64,000 bases of DNA from Blastomyces gilchristii SLH14081 (GCF_000003855.2 NW_003101677.1:3219450-3283449), one strand, 5' to 3'. Counted from the stretch's first letter, positions 1 through 13,123 are shown. Program-made: numbers and translations. The notes: generated by a model from the sequence alone, not told the origin.

Positions 1-1990
1 TAATAGCCTATGCTATAGTATTACCTTAGACTGAATTTCTTTTTAAGTGATTCAACTACTTCTCAACATAAGTAAATAAACTATTATACACTTATCAGAC
101 TAACTGCAGCATTGATGTATAAATGATTAAAACTGTCTTTATTATCTTATACAACTGAAATAGTAAATCAATTTAATATTTTAACTGAGTTTTCTTTATA
201 TCAGAAAGTTTCAATATCTGAATCTTTTTCTAATCAGAGTATTGCACTCAATAATCAATTATCTGATATAATCAAAAAGTCTGAACAGTTATCTTATATA
301 TTGAACTTCACTGTATTCTAACATTCTGTATCATATTCATTGATATGACTGATTTATTTATTTATTAAATATCATGAAATCATTATTATTATTTAGAAGA
401 GATACAAATCATATTAACAATGTTTTAAATCTATGATATTTAAATTATTAGTTAATCTATTTAAAATTAATCGTAGTGTTATTAAAAAGCATTACTAAAA
501 AATAATATTAAAAAGTATTATTAAAAAACATTATCTTTTATAAAGTGAATACAAAAGTTACTTGAGTAATGACTTTTATCTCATTGTTCTTTGTCTTAAT
601 ATTAAGATTCTATATCAGTATTTGTATCATAAGTTGAATCACATGAGTAATACAGAGAATATGACCTTGTTTATCATTTCAGAAATGCAAAGTCAATTTT
701 TACTTTAAGCTCTTTATTATAGTATAGTTATTCACAACATTATCAGTTGTAATTATAAGAAGACTGAGACTAATATCTGAATAGTCATTTTTAATCACAG
801 TTATTAACATCTCTGTTATATAATTCTCAGTATAACTACTGATTAATGATTCAAATTGAATTAATATCTCTTAATAAGTTAAGTTCTTATCAATGTAATA
901 ACATGTAACTCTTATAAATATATAATTGTTTGTACTAGTTCATACATTTACTGTAAGAGACACTCTTTAATGATTTTTTAACTCTGATTCTAGATGTTGC
1001 ATATTAACTTTGTAGTGTATCTCAAGATTGAATCAAAGACAGAATTAATGTGAAATACAAAGATTTGAATTAAGTATTTAAAGAAGTGTTCAGAATTCAG
1101 AGTTTTCAATTGATTAAAGAGAAAGATTCAGAGATATATATATATAAAGTAATTATTTATGAAACTTATCAGATAAGAGTTATGAAATCAGAGTACTGAT
1201 ATATAATTATTTTCACATGATTTTCTTCAAATCAGAAAGTTAGTATTACTAAAAATTATTATGTAGTAGATTAACTTATCAGCTCAGTAGTAATTTTCTG
1301 ATTATTTTTATTTTATTATCTGCATTCTGATGACTTCAGATATTAGAAAATTTGTTCAGAGTTATAATCAGTTTATAATAAATGTTTCTGAATGAAGTTG
1401 TAGTGATTATAATAGAGAGATAACTCTTCAGTAATTTATAATACAATCTGTTGATATTTATTTCATAGTTTATCTCAGTATTTGTGTTGAGTTTTTCATA
1501 AATTTCATGACCTGAAATCAGATGTGAAGAATGAAGTGATTATTTATTATAATGAAAAGAGAGTATTATGTATTGAATTATAAATAATATAGACATTGTA
1601 ATTCATAGTGATTTCTTGAAAAGTTTGTGAATCTTCAATAGAAGTAAAAGAAGTGAAAGAAGTGAATTCAGAAGATATAATACTAATTTAAGAAAGATAA
1701 TAATTTATTTTCAATAACTGATCACTAATATGTGTAAGAAGAATTATTATAAGAGAAAATAATCTTCTTTCTTAGCTTAGTTATAATTTTAGTACTAACT
1801 CAAATTGAATATTATCAATGTATAAAAGTAAATAAACAATCTTGATTAATCTCTGTCATATTTCTTAAAATATATTAATATTGTGAAAGAGAGTGTTATT
1901 GAATTATATTATCAGATAATATCATTAAAAATATATTAATATTATGAATATCAATGTTGAAAAAATGTTGATACTTATATATTATAGATA
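1..1990. other. AT-rich decayed DNA, no gene seen
   Basis: This stretch is almost free of CpG and has stop codons in every frame. No protein family, LTR, terminal repeat or RNA gene could be recognised. It is probably mutated repeat DNA like the rest of the AT-rich block, but that is inference from composition only. Confidence 0.5.
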
Positions 1991-2950
1991 TTATTATTAT
2001 TATTCTTCAATTATAGATGTATGCAGTCAGAGACTATGACATTCACCTGAGAACTTTTAGCTCTCAGAGTTTTTCCTATATCTATAAAGTTAACTATTAT
2101 ACATTCACCAATTTCAGATATGCAAAATCAGAAAATTCCAGCTCAGAATACAAAAACTGTTTACAAATTGCAGTATTTTAACATCTTCTGATACTTTGAA
2201 ATTATTTGACAATATCATGACAAAAGAAAAGAGAACACAGTCTTAAAGATAGACACATTAAATAGATAGATAGAAAAGAATAGAAAGGAATAGTAAAGTA
2301 AAGAGAGACTGTAATAAAACAAATTATCAAAAGATAGTATATAGCTGTTTTAACAGACTATATCTGATCAATTTCCTCCTCTTCATATTCAGATATTTCT
2401 GAATTTGGCCATTTTCTTGTAGCTGCTTGAGTTTCTGATAGAAACTCTATTAAGTATTTAATTCCTGTCTCAGTTGAGAATAGAAATCTCATATTTAATT
2501 GATTTAGATCATACTTCTCTTTCAATCTGACTCTGAGACTATTGTATAATGCACAGTTTATTACAATATACTCAGAATTCTCATTTGCATTGCAGAATGA
2601 GTATTCTATTGAATCAAATCTATCATCAAATCTTTGTATATAAGATTTGAAATAGTCATGTCCTAGTTTCAGCTGCATTATAGATGAGAATATTTTCTTT
2701 TTACATTTGATTGAACAAGATTTCCACTTGAGTTTTGTTTCAAATCTTGAATAATGTATATTCTTCTTTTGCTTCTGCCAGCTTTCATTTCACTTGTCTA
2801 AATAAGATTCTTTTATCTTTCTCTTTATAAAAGACCAGAACACAATTCTTTGAATAGATCTGCTTAATTCTGAACTTCTTTTTACAGCTGAAGCAGTCAA
2901 TTCATTGCCATGAATGTTCATATGAGCAGGAACTCAGTGCAGATTAATCT
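1991..2950 (-). mobile_element. 5'-truncated Tad/I-type LINE copy 1
   Basis: The ATT repeat at the left edge (minus-strand AAT tail) and the following DNA match the 3' end of the full LINE at 34378-42008 almost base for base. The match is lost near 2950, so only the 3' untranslated region and the last part of ORF2 remain. An open stretch at 2358-2678 (106 codons, minus strand) encodes the C-terminal tail after the RNase H domain: GHDYF, a CSFCNANE-type Cys pair, and an acidic end EYEEEEIDQI. The truncation at the 5' side is typical of target-primed reverse transcription. No clear target duplication was found, possibly because both copies have mutated. Confidence 0.8.
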
Positions 2951-3684
2951 ATGTCTTAAAATTCTGCATTTTCTGATCTGCTGTCTCAGATTTCATCTCA
3001 GTAGTAAGTAGATTAACATACTCAGAGAGCAGAGCTGTCTTCTTAATATTCTGAATCATGAAGTATATTTGAGATCTGAACAAGGTCTTAATTCTCTTCT
3101 TCTCTATCAGCTTCTGCTAATCAATTAGAGAACAGAGGTATTATAAAAAATTATTATCTCTTAATAAATAAAAAACTTATCAGTTTTGACTTCTTTATCT
3201 TCTACTTTAACACTCTCTAAATCTTCTTCTATTACTACTTATTTACAGTAATACTCTTCTTATTTAACTTAATCTCAAATTATTCTCAGAACTTCTTCTG
3301 ATTTTACTACTACTGTATGAGACTTTTCACTGTCTTCTGATTTTACTACTACTGTATGAGACTTTTCACTGTCTTTTTTTTCATTCTCTTATATATAGTG
3401 TCATTCGTATTATTTCTATACTTAGTTCAGTCTAAATTCATAAGAAATGTTACTTAAAATTGTTATTATTCTACTCTCTTACAGAGTCTATTCAAGGTAT
3501 TATAATATGTCTTATGATCTGTCTCTTCTTACTTAAATATCTTCTTCTTCTCTCTCTTCAATCTGTGAAAGCGCTCATGTGTCTTAATAGTTCACAGAAC
3601 CGCAGAATATTTAAAGAGAAATAACATGATTAATTTCAGTGAGAATTAAAGAGAAGTGAAGACAGAAGAGATAATCAGAAATGA
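2951..3684. other. AT-rich decayed DNA, no gene seen
   Basis: No similarity to the LINE, gypsy or copia elements of this window was seen beyond the LINE break. It contains a short direct repeat of about 40 bp near 3290-3370 (the phrase GAGACTTTTCACTGTCTT occurs twice). No coding potential could be supported. Confidence 0.4.
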
Positions 3685-3696
3685 TATAATAATAAC

Positions 3697-3728
<32 letters not shown>

Positions 3729-3797
3729 TAATAATGATAATGATAGTGATAATAATGATAATGATAATGATGATGATGATGATAATAATAATAATAA
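3685..3797. repeat. AAT/GAT trinucleotide microsatellite
   Basis: Long run of AAT units drifting into GAT units (AATAATGATAATGAT and so on) over about 110 bp. It could be a simple expansion or the relic of an AAT-type LINE/SINE tail, since the LINE and SINE of this window both end in AAT repeats, but no element body lies next to it. Confidence 0.85.
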
Positions 3798-3959
3798 AAG
3801 AGAAACTGTATTGAAATATATTACTACCTTATCAAATATAAAGAGACTCAAAGAAAATATTAACAGCTTTCAGAGATGTATAGAAACAGCTACAGTGTTA
3901 TATAGTAACATTATCTTCATTCAATACATGCACTGTTGATATTCTTTGTATACAGTTAT

Positions 3960-4465
3960 TAGACTGGCCGCCGGGATCATGAATTTCATGTTTGGTCTCA
4001 TTTGATCTGATCTCATACATTTCTTGGCGTGAATCCCGCTGGGACTAGTCATTAAAAAAACATGCAAAGTGACTATATATCAGATCTTAAAATGAAACCA
4101 TGACTTGAAAAAAATGAGAAAGTGGTCTCATTTGGTCTCATTTAGTCTCATTCTTGGCATAAAGTTACTATTTTTAGACATTTTAAGGTTTTTTTTAGAC
4201 TATTTTTAATTTTTTAAAAAGTAACACTTTTTGATAATGCTTAAATGAGATTTAAAGTCATTTAAAGCAATAAAAATAATTTAAATTGAGAAGTGGAAAT
4301 CATGATCTCATTTGAAAAATGTGACAAGAGTAGACAGTAAGTCTCACTGAGACAGTATGAGACTACTATCTAATGTTAAAACCGTGTAATAAGATCAGTC
4401 GAATTGATAATGAGACTATCAAAAAATCTGATCCTGGTCTCAGACACAGTCACACAGTCAGTCTA
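3960..4465 (+). mobile_element. hAT-type MITE copy 1 (506 bp)
   Basis: A non-autonomous element bounded by imperfect terminal inverted repeats (left TAGACTGGCCG, right end CAGTCAGTCTA). It is flanked by a perfect 8 bp duplication ACAGTTAT at 3952-3959 and 4466-4473. An 8 bp duplication with short TIRs is characteristic of the hAT superfamily. The interior is T/A-rich with no transposase. The left 100 bp keeps GC-rich bases (GGCCGCCGGG, CCCGCTGGGACTAG) while the interior is AT-rich. Four further complete or composite copies lie in this window. Confidence 0.9.
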
Positions 4466-4473
4466 ACAGTTAT

Positions 4474-5253
4474 TATATAATCTGTATCAGAAATACATGC
4501 AGAAAACAGATCTTTGTTATTAGAGTGAATAATTACAGTAATTCTCTGATTTTATGTTATAAAGATAAGTTATTCTCATTTCTTTCTTCTCTCTTTTCTC
4601 TTCTTCAAACCATCACTAATTTCAAGCTGGTGTGAAAACTATTAAAACACTCTCAGAAATTCTCAAATTGAAGAGTATAGATCAATTAAATTTTTAATAA
4701 ATATAGCAGAAATCAAATTATCTTCTATAATAATCAATTACTCATTCTCTCTTAATAAAACAGCAGTTATGTCTTTCTCTCTCTTCAAATGAACTTGATG
4801 TGAGAAAAGCAAGTATCATATCAGATTATAATAATCAACACAGTCTCAGTATGCAGAGCTGTATACATACAGTATATACTGAATTGAGAAGCTGTGTGAA
4901 TTGCATATTAGTATCTGCATCTCAATGAGAACTGAGTAATATGAAAAAGCTGCAACTCTCACTTACATACACAGAGAGTGAATCACTGAAATAAGTGTAT
5001 GTATATTACATGAAAGTAACATCTTTTGATAACACTCAGTCTCTTATATCATGAAAATAGACTCTCTCTATGAGATTCATTTTTATCAGAAGTTGAGAGA
5101 TCTTATATTTCTCAAGATTATCTTCACATGCCTTATCTATGAAATTGATGAAGAGAATCATCAATTTTAGTATTCTATTTTTAATATTATTCAAGTGACA
5201 GCAGAGTTCACTCTGATCACACTTTTTAAGTGTATATTTTCTAATTATTTATA
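4474..5253. other. AT-rich decayed DNA, no gene seen
   Basis: Intervening DNA between the hAT MITE and gypsy element 1. No open frame above background and no recognised repeat. Confidence 0.4.
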
Positions 5254-5258
5254 TTTAT

Positions 5259-5527
5259 TATAAGGGGCTACGCCGAATAGATCGGTATAATATATAGGTC
5301 TTATATAACAAAGTGAAAAATGTTAGAGAAGGAAAGAAAGAGAAAGTGCAGAAATCAGTGATTGAAGTGAATATTTATATGCATACATGATGAAGCTTCA
5401 AGGTGAAAGAATAGAAATTCCATGGGTTTTTCAGCTGAGGATCCGTGACTGAGAATCAGAGCTTTCAGCAGAATCTGTGAAGTGTAATGAAATAGTCTAT
5501 ATGATTGGTCAGGCGCAGCCTGCCACA
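5259..5527 (-). repeat. gypsy element 1, 3' LTR
   Basis: Begins TATAAG (ancestral TGTAAG) and ends CCACA, matching the LTR at 12203-12472. It keeps some CpG-containing words (CTACGCCGAATAGATCGG) lost in the other copies. Confidence 0.88.
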
Positions 5528-7600
5528 TTAGTTCTCTCTTTCCAGAAGTGATATAGAGTGGCAGGCATGTAGTTCTCATTAGTCAAGAGCTGCTGTCTCA
5601 GATAACGCGGAGCTCAGAGTTCAGGTCAGATGATCATAACTGACTCATTTCACAAGATATTGTCAGCTGCAGCTGTGAGATCTCTTATCAAGAATATCTT
5701 TAATCTCTCATTCAAGTTTGTTATCTTCTTCTATGATTCCTGGCAGCTGTCAGTTGAAAGTCAGTTGAGAAGAGAATGAATTGATGACAGTGCAGCAGAG
5801 CAAGCTTATATAAAAGACATTATAAATCTCTGATAATATGTCAAGACAGTAGTTATGACTGTCTAGAACTTCTATCACTTTATACTTTATATAATAGTAA
5901 TTCAGTGTGTAAGATGAGTATATAATCTGTATATTCTTAAGATTCAATCATATCAGATCTTCTATCTTATATTGCTTAGCAAGGTCTCAGTGAACATCAG
6001 TTCAGTGCTCTTAATCTTATTTAACACTTATTATGAAGACTTCTGCTCAGTTATGAGTGTCTTAGAGCTTTATTACTATATTATCAGCAGTCTGAATCAG
6101 ACTGCAGAGATTTGATGTAAACTATATACTCTCTAGAAGATTCAACACTTTCATATGATAATTATATGTAAGAAAGAACAGACTTACATCTGTCAAGACA
6201 GTATCTCAATTATTGATAGCAATCTCTGTGTGTAGAAGAAGATCATGTCAATCATCTTATAAGTAATTGTAGAACTTATAAAGATAATTCTTTATAATCT
6301 GAATTATCTGTTCTGATGCATTATCAGTCTCAGAGTGATAGATAGTTGACAAACAGTATATAATCTTAAGAACTTAACAGATTCTTGTTCAGAGAGTACT
6401 CATGAATTAACAGTCTTAATTCAATACTATAAATCTCAGCAATTCATGTATCTGATAAAATGAGCTCTGTAGAAAGACTTCAGTAACTTATTCAGTATTT
6501 ATCTTATTACAAGATTCTAATATTATATCTTTACTCAATCAATTTATAATGATCAGAATGTTTCTATAACTCTTACTCTCAGAGAGATAACAGTAAAGTT
6601 AATTATCACATCTCACAAAATTCTATCAGAGACATTGAGCAGTTTAAGCAGGTCTTTTCTACAATTCTTTTATAAAGTGATAGAGAAATAATAGTTGTAG
6701 TTTTAAACAAAGTGTCTGATACTGTTCGATATCTCAGGTCAGTAGAATTCTTGAGAGAGTATTTAATACAGTTATTCATAACTCAGATAATCAGTTATAT
6801 ACAAATTATACATCTGTTGTATTATTCAGATGTGTAGAGATTCAGACTGAGAAACTTAACATTGTTTACAGAATTATAGAGTATTATTATCATTGATTAA
6901 ACATTCTAAGATGTCAGTCTTTATATATAGTTCTGAAGAAAATCAAGACACTTCTTGTTATACTGCTTCAGTGAGAGCCTGAAGAAGTTCATCAGCTCAG
7001 ACTGTTATATATTACAGTTTATTCAGTGTGAGAGAAGTTGAGATATTATTATCAGTGTTAATAGCAGTTCAGAGAGAAGATGTTCTAATCAGAGAAGTAT
7101 ATATAATGTTATAAGTTATTTTATCTTGATTAACTAATATCTTCAGATCTAAGAGTCAGTGTTCTCAGTTTATTCAATAAGTGTCTGTTATATCAGAAGG
7201 CATATCTTGCTCTTATTATAAGAGAGCATCTGTTATCAAGTTCTGACTACTGAGGCAATAGTGTATAGTGAAATGAAAATAACTTAATAGCTTAGATTAT
7301 TGTATCTGATATTCAGTAAGCTTACAGATGATTATAAAATACTTGAGATTCTTATAATCTGTGATTATCTTAAATTTGAAGATACTTCAGAGTTCAGAGT
7401 CTCATTCTTCTAGACAGTGTATAATCATAAGAAGTTTCTAATGATAGATCTTACAATTGCATTCAGCAGAACTCAGTTTCTTAGAGATGAAGATACATGA
7501 TTATAAGATATCTTTATTATCATATTGCAATATAGCTTCTTCTGTGACATAGTCAGAGAAATCAGTCTTAATAACTGTCTCATAATCAGAATCAAATGTT
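5528..7600 (-). pseudogene. gypsy element 1 pol C-terminal part: integrase and chromodomain
   Basis: The minus strand encodes the end of a Ty3/gypsy polyprotein. The open piece at 5750-5947 contains the words YIKYKVIEVLDS and LSEIYNVFYISLL, the usual junction region after integrase ('V..VLDS...Y.L.L...I..VFH.SLL'). Past a TGA stop, the same frame continues into a chromodomain near 5588-5735 with EIKDILDKRS, YLVKWVSYDH and a Trp-to-stop change where 'TWE' is expected. Chromodomains of this kind direct insertion to heterochromatin in chromoviruses. The gene is dead: multiple TGA/TAA codons fit CGA, CAA or TGG being mutated. Confidence 0.8.
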
Positions 7601-7608
7601 ATCAGTAG

Positions 7609-8098
7609 TAGACTGGCCGGCGGGACCATGAATTTCACGTTTGATCCCATTTGGTCTGGTCTCATACATTTCTTAGCGTGAGTCCCACCAGAACCAAGCA
7701 TTAAAAAAATCTGAAAATGAACTATTTCTGAGAGAAATGATGTGAAAAATGATCAGATTTAATGCAGAAACAGTGAAATAAGAGTAATTTCTCAGAATAG
7801 ACTGTGAAAGATGATCATTCTTTCAAAATCAAAATGAAACAGAGACTGAAGGTCAAATTCAGTCTCATTTAGTTCATTCAGTGATTGCTTATATAATCAG
7901 AATTTGATAATGATTATTGATAACACTTATAAAACAACTAAATACATTCTTGTGCAAGTTTATTCTTCACTTTCTCATGAAAACTACACTTCTCTGATAT
8001 ACTGTGATCAGAGGTATTAAACTGTCTGATAATTTCATGTTATACAATCATGAGTTTCTTGATTGTTTCTCCTTATAATTGTCCCCGATAATAGTGAC
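7609..8098 (+). mobile_element. hAT-type element copy 2, left part of a composite
   Basis: Starts with the family TIR TAGACTGGCCGGCGGG directly after ATCAGTAG (7601-7608) and matches other copies for about 100 bp. It then diverges into sequence not shared with the 506 bp copies. Its own right end is missing: the next element begins at 8099, and the matching ATCAGTAG duplication lies only after that second element (8627-8634). The two were therefore probably joined by recombination or internal replacement after insertion. Confidence 0.75.
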
Positions 8099-8626
8099 TA
8101 GACTGGCCGCCGGTACCATGAATTTCATGTTTGGTCTCATTTGATCTGGTCTCATACATTTCTTGGCATGAATCCCGCTGGGACTAGTTATTAAAAAAAC
8201 ATGCAAAGTGACCCTATATGAGATCTTAAAATGAAACCATGACTTGAAGAAAATGAGAAAGTGGTCTCATTTGATCTCATTTAGTCTCATTCTTGGCATA
8301 AAGTTACTATTTTTAGACATTTTAAGATTTTCTTTTTGACTATTTTTAATTTTTTAAAAAGTAATGCTTTTTGATAACACTCAAATAAGATTTAAAGTCA
8401 TTTAAAGCAATAAAAATAATTTAAATTGAGAAGTGGAAATCATGATCTCATTTAAAAAATGTGATAAGAGTAGACAGTAAGTCTCACTGAGACAGTATGA
8501 AACTACTATCTAATGTTAAAACTGTGTAATGAGATCGGTCGAATTGATAATGAGATCGGTCGAATTGGTAATCAGACTATCAAAAAGTTTAGTCCTGGTC
8601 TCAGACACGGTCACACGGTCAGTCTA
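8099..8626 (+). mobile_element. hAT-type MITE copy 3, right part of a composite
   Basis: A complete family body of about 528 bp, from TAGACTGGCCG to GGTCAGTCTA. The 8 bases before it (ATAGTGAC) are not repeated after it. Instead the bases after it (ATCAGTAG) match those before 7609. Near the right end it has a small local duplication (GAGATCGGTCGAATTG occurs twice, 8531-8566), which explains the roughly 22 extra bases relative to the 506 bp copies. Confidence 0.85.
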
Positions 8627-8639
8627 ATCAGTAGAGAGA

Positions 8640-10400
8640 TATTAATGAATATCTTCTTCATCTGTGTAAATGCAGCTTCAGTGTTCACTGATCACTGAAA
8701 TACTGAATTCTTCTTAATAAGTTCTGTAAGTAATCTCATAATATCTGAGAAGTTTTATATGAATTACTGATAGAAGTTAGCAAATCTGATGAAGCTTTAT
8801 ATATCTTTTACAGTATGTGAAGCTTCTCACACAAGAATAGCAGAGATCTTCTCAGAATCTATTCAAATTCCCTTATCAGCTTCTATGATAAAACCTAGGT
8901 ATTTTATACTCTTGACTTTGAAATTACACTTGTTAATATCTATTAGTAGTTCTGTCTCTTATAATCATTGTAATACTCTTCACACATGTTCTTGATATTT
9001 CTTTCTGAATTCATCAGTGAAGATGAGAATGTTATCTAAATATACAGATACAAACTTATCAAGGAAATCTCAAAGTACCTAGTTAATATACTTCTGAAAT
9101 ATACTGAGAGCATCAGTCAGTTCAAAGAGTGTGACTACTTATTCAAAGAGATCATAATATATTTAAAATACTATAAGTCATTCATCTTCTTCAGTAATAC
9201 AAATCTTATAAAATGTGATAATGATATCTAGGTTTGTAAATTATCAGACTTATCTAATACATACTAGAGTTTTATTGATGATAGATAAGAAATAATAATC
9301 TTTCTTTATCAATCTGTTCAGATCTTGATAGTTCACACAGAATCAGAGTTCTTCACCTGATTTCTTTGTAAAGAGAATAGAAGCTGCAGCAGAAGAGTTA
9401 CTAACACATATAAATTTCATATTCAACAGATTATTGAGTGTCTTCTGAAGAAGAAGAAGTTCATCTCAAGACATATTATAGACAAGGTCTTATGATGACT
9501 CAGAGTTTTTATCATTCTTCTTTTCTAACTTGATACTGTGATTCACTTCTGAGTCTTGTAAAGAGAGTATATTCATAATATTATATTATCAGAAGACATT
9601 TAGATATTCATAATATTATTGAGAAAGTTTTGTGTGAGAATCTGTTATTATAGTATGAAATAACTTCTCTAGAGCCTTCTTGATATCAGTCAGACTGATT
9701 AAATAGATTGATACATAATTCTGCTATCAGTGATCTTATCAGTAATCTCATCAATGACTTCTTTTTCAGAGCATTTTATAAGTGTTGACAGAGATCTGTG
9801 TAAGGTTCATAGTCTTATGAATATCATCTTCATGAATTCTATTATTATTAGAGAATATTAAACTTCTGTTTGAAGCATTTAATAAGATGTCTTATTCAGA
9901 TAGTCAGGCAAGTTCTAGTATAAGATTATAGTCAAGATTATTAACTTCATATACATAGATATCTTCATGTCAATATTCTCTGACATCTATGTTTAGTTTC
10001 ACTATGTAATAGATGTGAATGTCTTTTAAACTATTAAATTCTGTGAGAAGTCAAGATTTTAATAAGAGAATACACTGAAGGTTATAATGTCTTACAACTG
10101 AAGATTTAATCATTGTATAATGATATAGACTGCTGTCTATCATAGCTTTCATATTATACATGTTATCAATCACAGTCGATACAAGAATTATATTCATTGT
10201 CATTTTCTCTTCAAATTGTTGTTATCTGATCTCTTCAAGCTTCTGTTTACAAATTTGAATAGAAGCTAATCTTTTCCCTGTTTCATCAGAGCATTTTTAT
10301 AGTTATCTTTCAAATCTTTCTTCACTGCAATATGATTGATATGAACAGACACTGATTCATTCTTTAAGTGAGAAGATATATAGATCAATCGGCAGTTGAA
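8640..10400 (-). pseudogene. gypsy element 1 reverse transcriptase and protease region
   Basis: By base-level similarity to the better-preserved equivalents in elements 3 and 2, the minus strand near 9250-9420 holds the reverse transcriptase N-terminal motif. That motif reads INKTL, NRLIKK, FCVN and KKSGEE, in the pattern 'FIR.S.S.....LFVKK.dG..R.CVDYR.LN..T..N.YPLP.I'. DNA near 10070-10220 matches the aspartic protease segment of element 2. There are numerous in-frame stops. Confidence 0.7.
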
Positions 10401-11584
10401 AGCAATGTATTCTGATTGATTACAGTTGATACATACTTCATGTTGATATCAGTCAGTGACTTCTTCAGAAGTGATTTCAGGAACTTAGAAGCCTGTTCAG
10501 ACAGTGAAGACTCTTGCTTATATATAGGCATTTGAATCTATTTAGTTCATAAGATCTGCATTGCTGCTGTTATTCTTCAGCACAGATGTATGAGTGACTG
10601 AGATGTAATATCTTCTATCACTGTTCTGTATACTCTTGAGCTTGATAAGACAGTCATTCAATGTTCAGAGCTGTGTACAGAAGTCTTTATAAGTTAGGTC
10701 TTTGTTTACACTTACAAGAGTCTGTAAGAGTTTGAAAGTCAATATCTTCTTAAGCATTCTAATCTTCATTTAATTCTCTCAAGATTGATCACCTGCTTCT
10801 AGAATCTTGATGTTGAAGTCAGAGATAAATGTTGTAAGAGAAGTGTTTCTCTGTTAAGCACTCTATAATCAATCTAATACTTTCTGTTGCATGATAGTGT
10901 CTCAGAACAGAATATTAAGATATTTGATAATATTGTCAGATATTCACAGCACTAATTCACATACTTTCATTCATGAATAACACTTCTGTTTCACACAATT
11001 CTTTAATTGGTAATTGATATATCAATCTTGATTGATTAGTGAACTGATGATATCTTCATCTATATTTAGTTTTGTGAGCATTTTCATTCTTCATGATGAG
11101 TAGAGAGTGAGATCAGAAGCATTGAAATATATAAGAGCATTTAAGTGTTCTTTCAGCGCTTTTATATTCAATTCTTTAGATGTTGAAATTGCATGAGTTC
11201 CTTGTCAAGTTAATTATTGAATTTCCTCATATTGAAGTTGATGAGTTGCATGCATATCAGCTATCTATTGCTGTTGTAATTTCAACATTACTCAGAGCCA
11301 CTGTGATATTACATCTATACTCACATTTGAGAGTTCTCTTATATTATTATTAGATATGATTATATTGATCATCAGATGTGTGATATCTGTGAAATCAGAA
11401 GAAGTGTAATTGTATAAATATCTTATATATCTGTAGTGTCAGAACTCTCAGGTCTTTTACTGATATTCTCTTTGTAAGATCTTGTTCTCTTTGTAAGATC
11501 TTATTACAGGGCCAGGGCGACTGATAAGCAAGCTTCTATCTGAGAACTCAGTGTCTGCTTAACTGATTGAGACTCAGTGTTCAC

Positions 11585-12089
11585 TAGACTGGCTGCTGAA
11601 ACCATGAATTTCACATTTAATCTTATTAGATCTGGTCTCATACATTTCTTAGCATGAATCCCGCTGGAACTAGTCATTAAAAAAACATGCAAAGTAACTA
11701 TATATAAGATCTTAAAATGAAATCATGACTTGAAAAAAATGAGAAAGTGATTCTATTTGATTTCATTTAGTTTCATTCTTAGTATAAAGTAACTATTTTT
11801 AGACATTTTAAGGTTTTTTTAGACTATTTTTAATTTTTTAAAAAGTAACACTTTTTGATAACACTCAAATGAGATTTAAAGTCATTTAAAGCAATAAAAA
11901 TAATTTAAATTGAGAAGTGAAAATCATGGTCTCATTTGAAAAATGTGATAAGAGTAGACAGTAAATTTCACTGAGACAGTATGAAACTACTATCTAATGT
12001 TAAAACCATGTAATGGGATCGGTTGAATTGGTAATGAAACTATCAAAAAATCTGGTCCTGGTCCCAGACACGGTCACACGGTCAGTCTA
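11585..12089 (+). mobile_element. hAT-type MITE copy 4 (505 bp)
   Basis: Complete copy inside the gag region of gypsy element 1, with TIRs TAGACTGGCTG and GGTCAGTCTA and a perfect 8 bp duplication GTGTTCAC at 11577-11584 and 12090-12097. It must be younger than the gypsy insertion that hosts it. Confidence 0.9.
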
Positions 12090-12202
12090 GTGTTCACTTA
12101 ACTGTTTGACTGTTTCTCTATTTCTTACACATTGTTACACATTCAAATATCTTTTCAATTAATAATCATTTCTAATAAGAAGACAATGAACATTTTTTCA
12201 AG

Positions 12203-12472
12203 TGTAAGAGACCTACACTGAATAGATCAGTATAATATATAGGTCTTATATAACAAAGTGTAAAACATTAGAGAAGGAAAGAAAGAGAAAGTGCAGGAAT
12301 CAGCAATCAGAGTGAATATTTATATGCGTACATAGTGAAGCTTCAGAGCAGAAGAATAGGAATTTCACAAGTTTTTCAGCCGAGAATCGGCGACTGAGAA
12401 TCGGAGCTTTCAGCGGAATCTGTAGAGTGTAATGAAATAGTCTATATGATTGATCAGGCGCAGCCCGTCACA
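12203..12472 (-). repeat. gypsy element 1, 5' LTR
   Basis: Begins TGTAAGAG and ends CCCGTCACA, 270 bp. The bases inside the LTR border (minus strand CTTGAAAAAATG) do not show a standard TGG-type primer-binding site, so primer use is unclear. Confidence 0.88.
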
Positions 12473-12960
12473 TTTATACAGATATATCATGATTATTTAT
12501 TAAATAATATTGAGATAATGACTTATTACAGCTGTGTTACTCTCACTATGAGAGATACACAGTTAATAATGAATATTATAAAGACTCTGAGAAGTAAGTA
12601 TTTTAAAAATACTACAGCTCTGTAATCTTGATTTTTTTTATTTTTATTATTTATTTTTTTATTTTTTTTATTTTTATTTTTTTTCATTGTGATTTTTTCT
12701 TGTTTTTGTTTTGTTTTTTGTTTTTTTGTTTTTTTTTTGTATTTTATATTTTTTTATACTTAAAATTATATGAATTATAATCTGTGTTCAGAAAAGTAAT
12801 GATATTTAATAATATTTTCTATTAAATTTTCAACAAATGAGTACTATATTATGGTATTATATAGATGAGAAATGATTTCATAATTCTATTTAATATTATT
12901 CTCAATAAGATCAGAATGAAAATGTGACTAAGAATTCAAATATATTCTTTATTTGAGACT
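12473..12960. repeat. AT-rich DNA with long T-rich low-complexity tract
   Basis: After the TTTAT duplication there is a T-rich tract at about 12629-12752 (runs of 5-10 T broken by A or G). No gene was recognised. Confidence 0.6.
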
Positions 12961-13123
12961 AGATTTTTATTTGAAAAGTAAATCTGAAACCTTTAATATT
13001 TAAAATAACATGATTTGAGATCAATGTAATGAATACAAATCATGATCAGAAGTAATACTTTTAGATAATATAATAACTGTAAAGTTTCATTCTGATCTCA
13101 GACACAGTCACACAGTCAGTCTA
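12961..13123 (+). mobile_element. hAT-type element right-end remnant
   Basis: The last 40 bases (CAGACACAGTCACACAGTCA then GTCTA, ending at 13123) are the family's right end. The preceding DNA is only loosely similar and no left end or matching 8 bp duplication (TCTGTACT follows) was found, so this is a truncated copy. Confidence 0.6.

Larger units (their letters stand above)
5259..12472 (-). mobile_element. Ty3/gypsy chromovirus element 1 (complete, mutated)
   Basis: A complete LTR retrotransposon on the minus strand, bounded by LTRs of about 270 bp (5259-5527 and 12203-12472) and a perfect 5 bp duplication TTTAT (5254-5258, 12473-12477). Reading from the right end, gag comes first, then protease near 10070-10220, reverse transcriptase near 9250-9420 and leftward, RNase H and integrase, and a C-terminal chromodomain near 5588-5735. 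Two hAT insertions (7609-8626 and 11585-12089) inflate it to 7.2 kb; without them it is about 5.7 kb, the same as elements 2 and 3. All frames carry many stops, so it is not functional. Confidence 0.92.

Noticed and set aside
3685..3797. LINE/SINE tail
   Set aside because: The AAT units resemble the tails, but no element body adjoins them; treated as a microsatellite.
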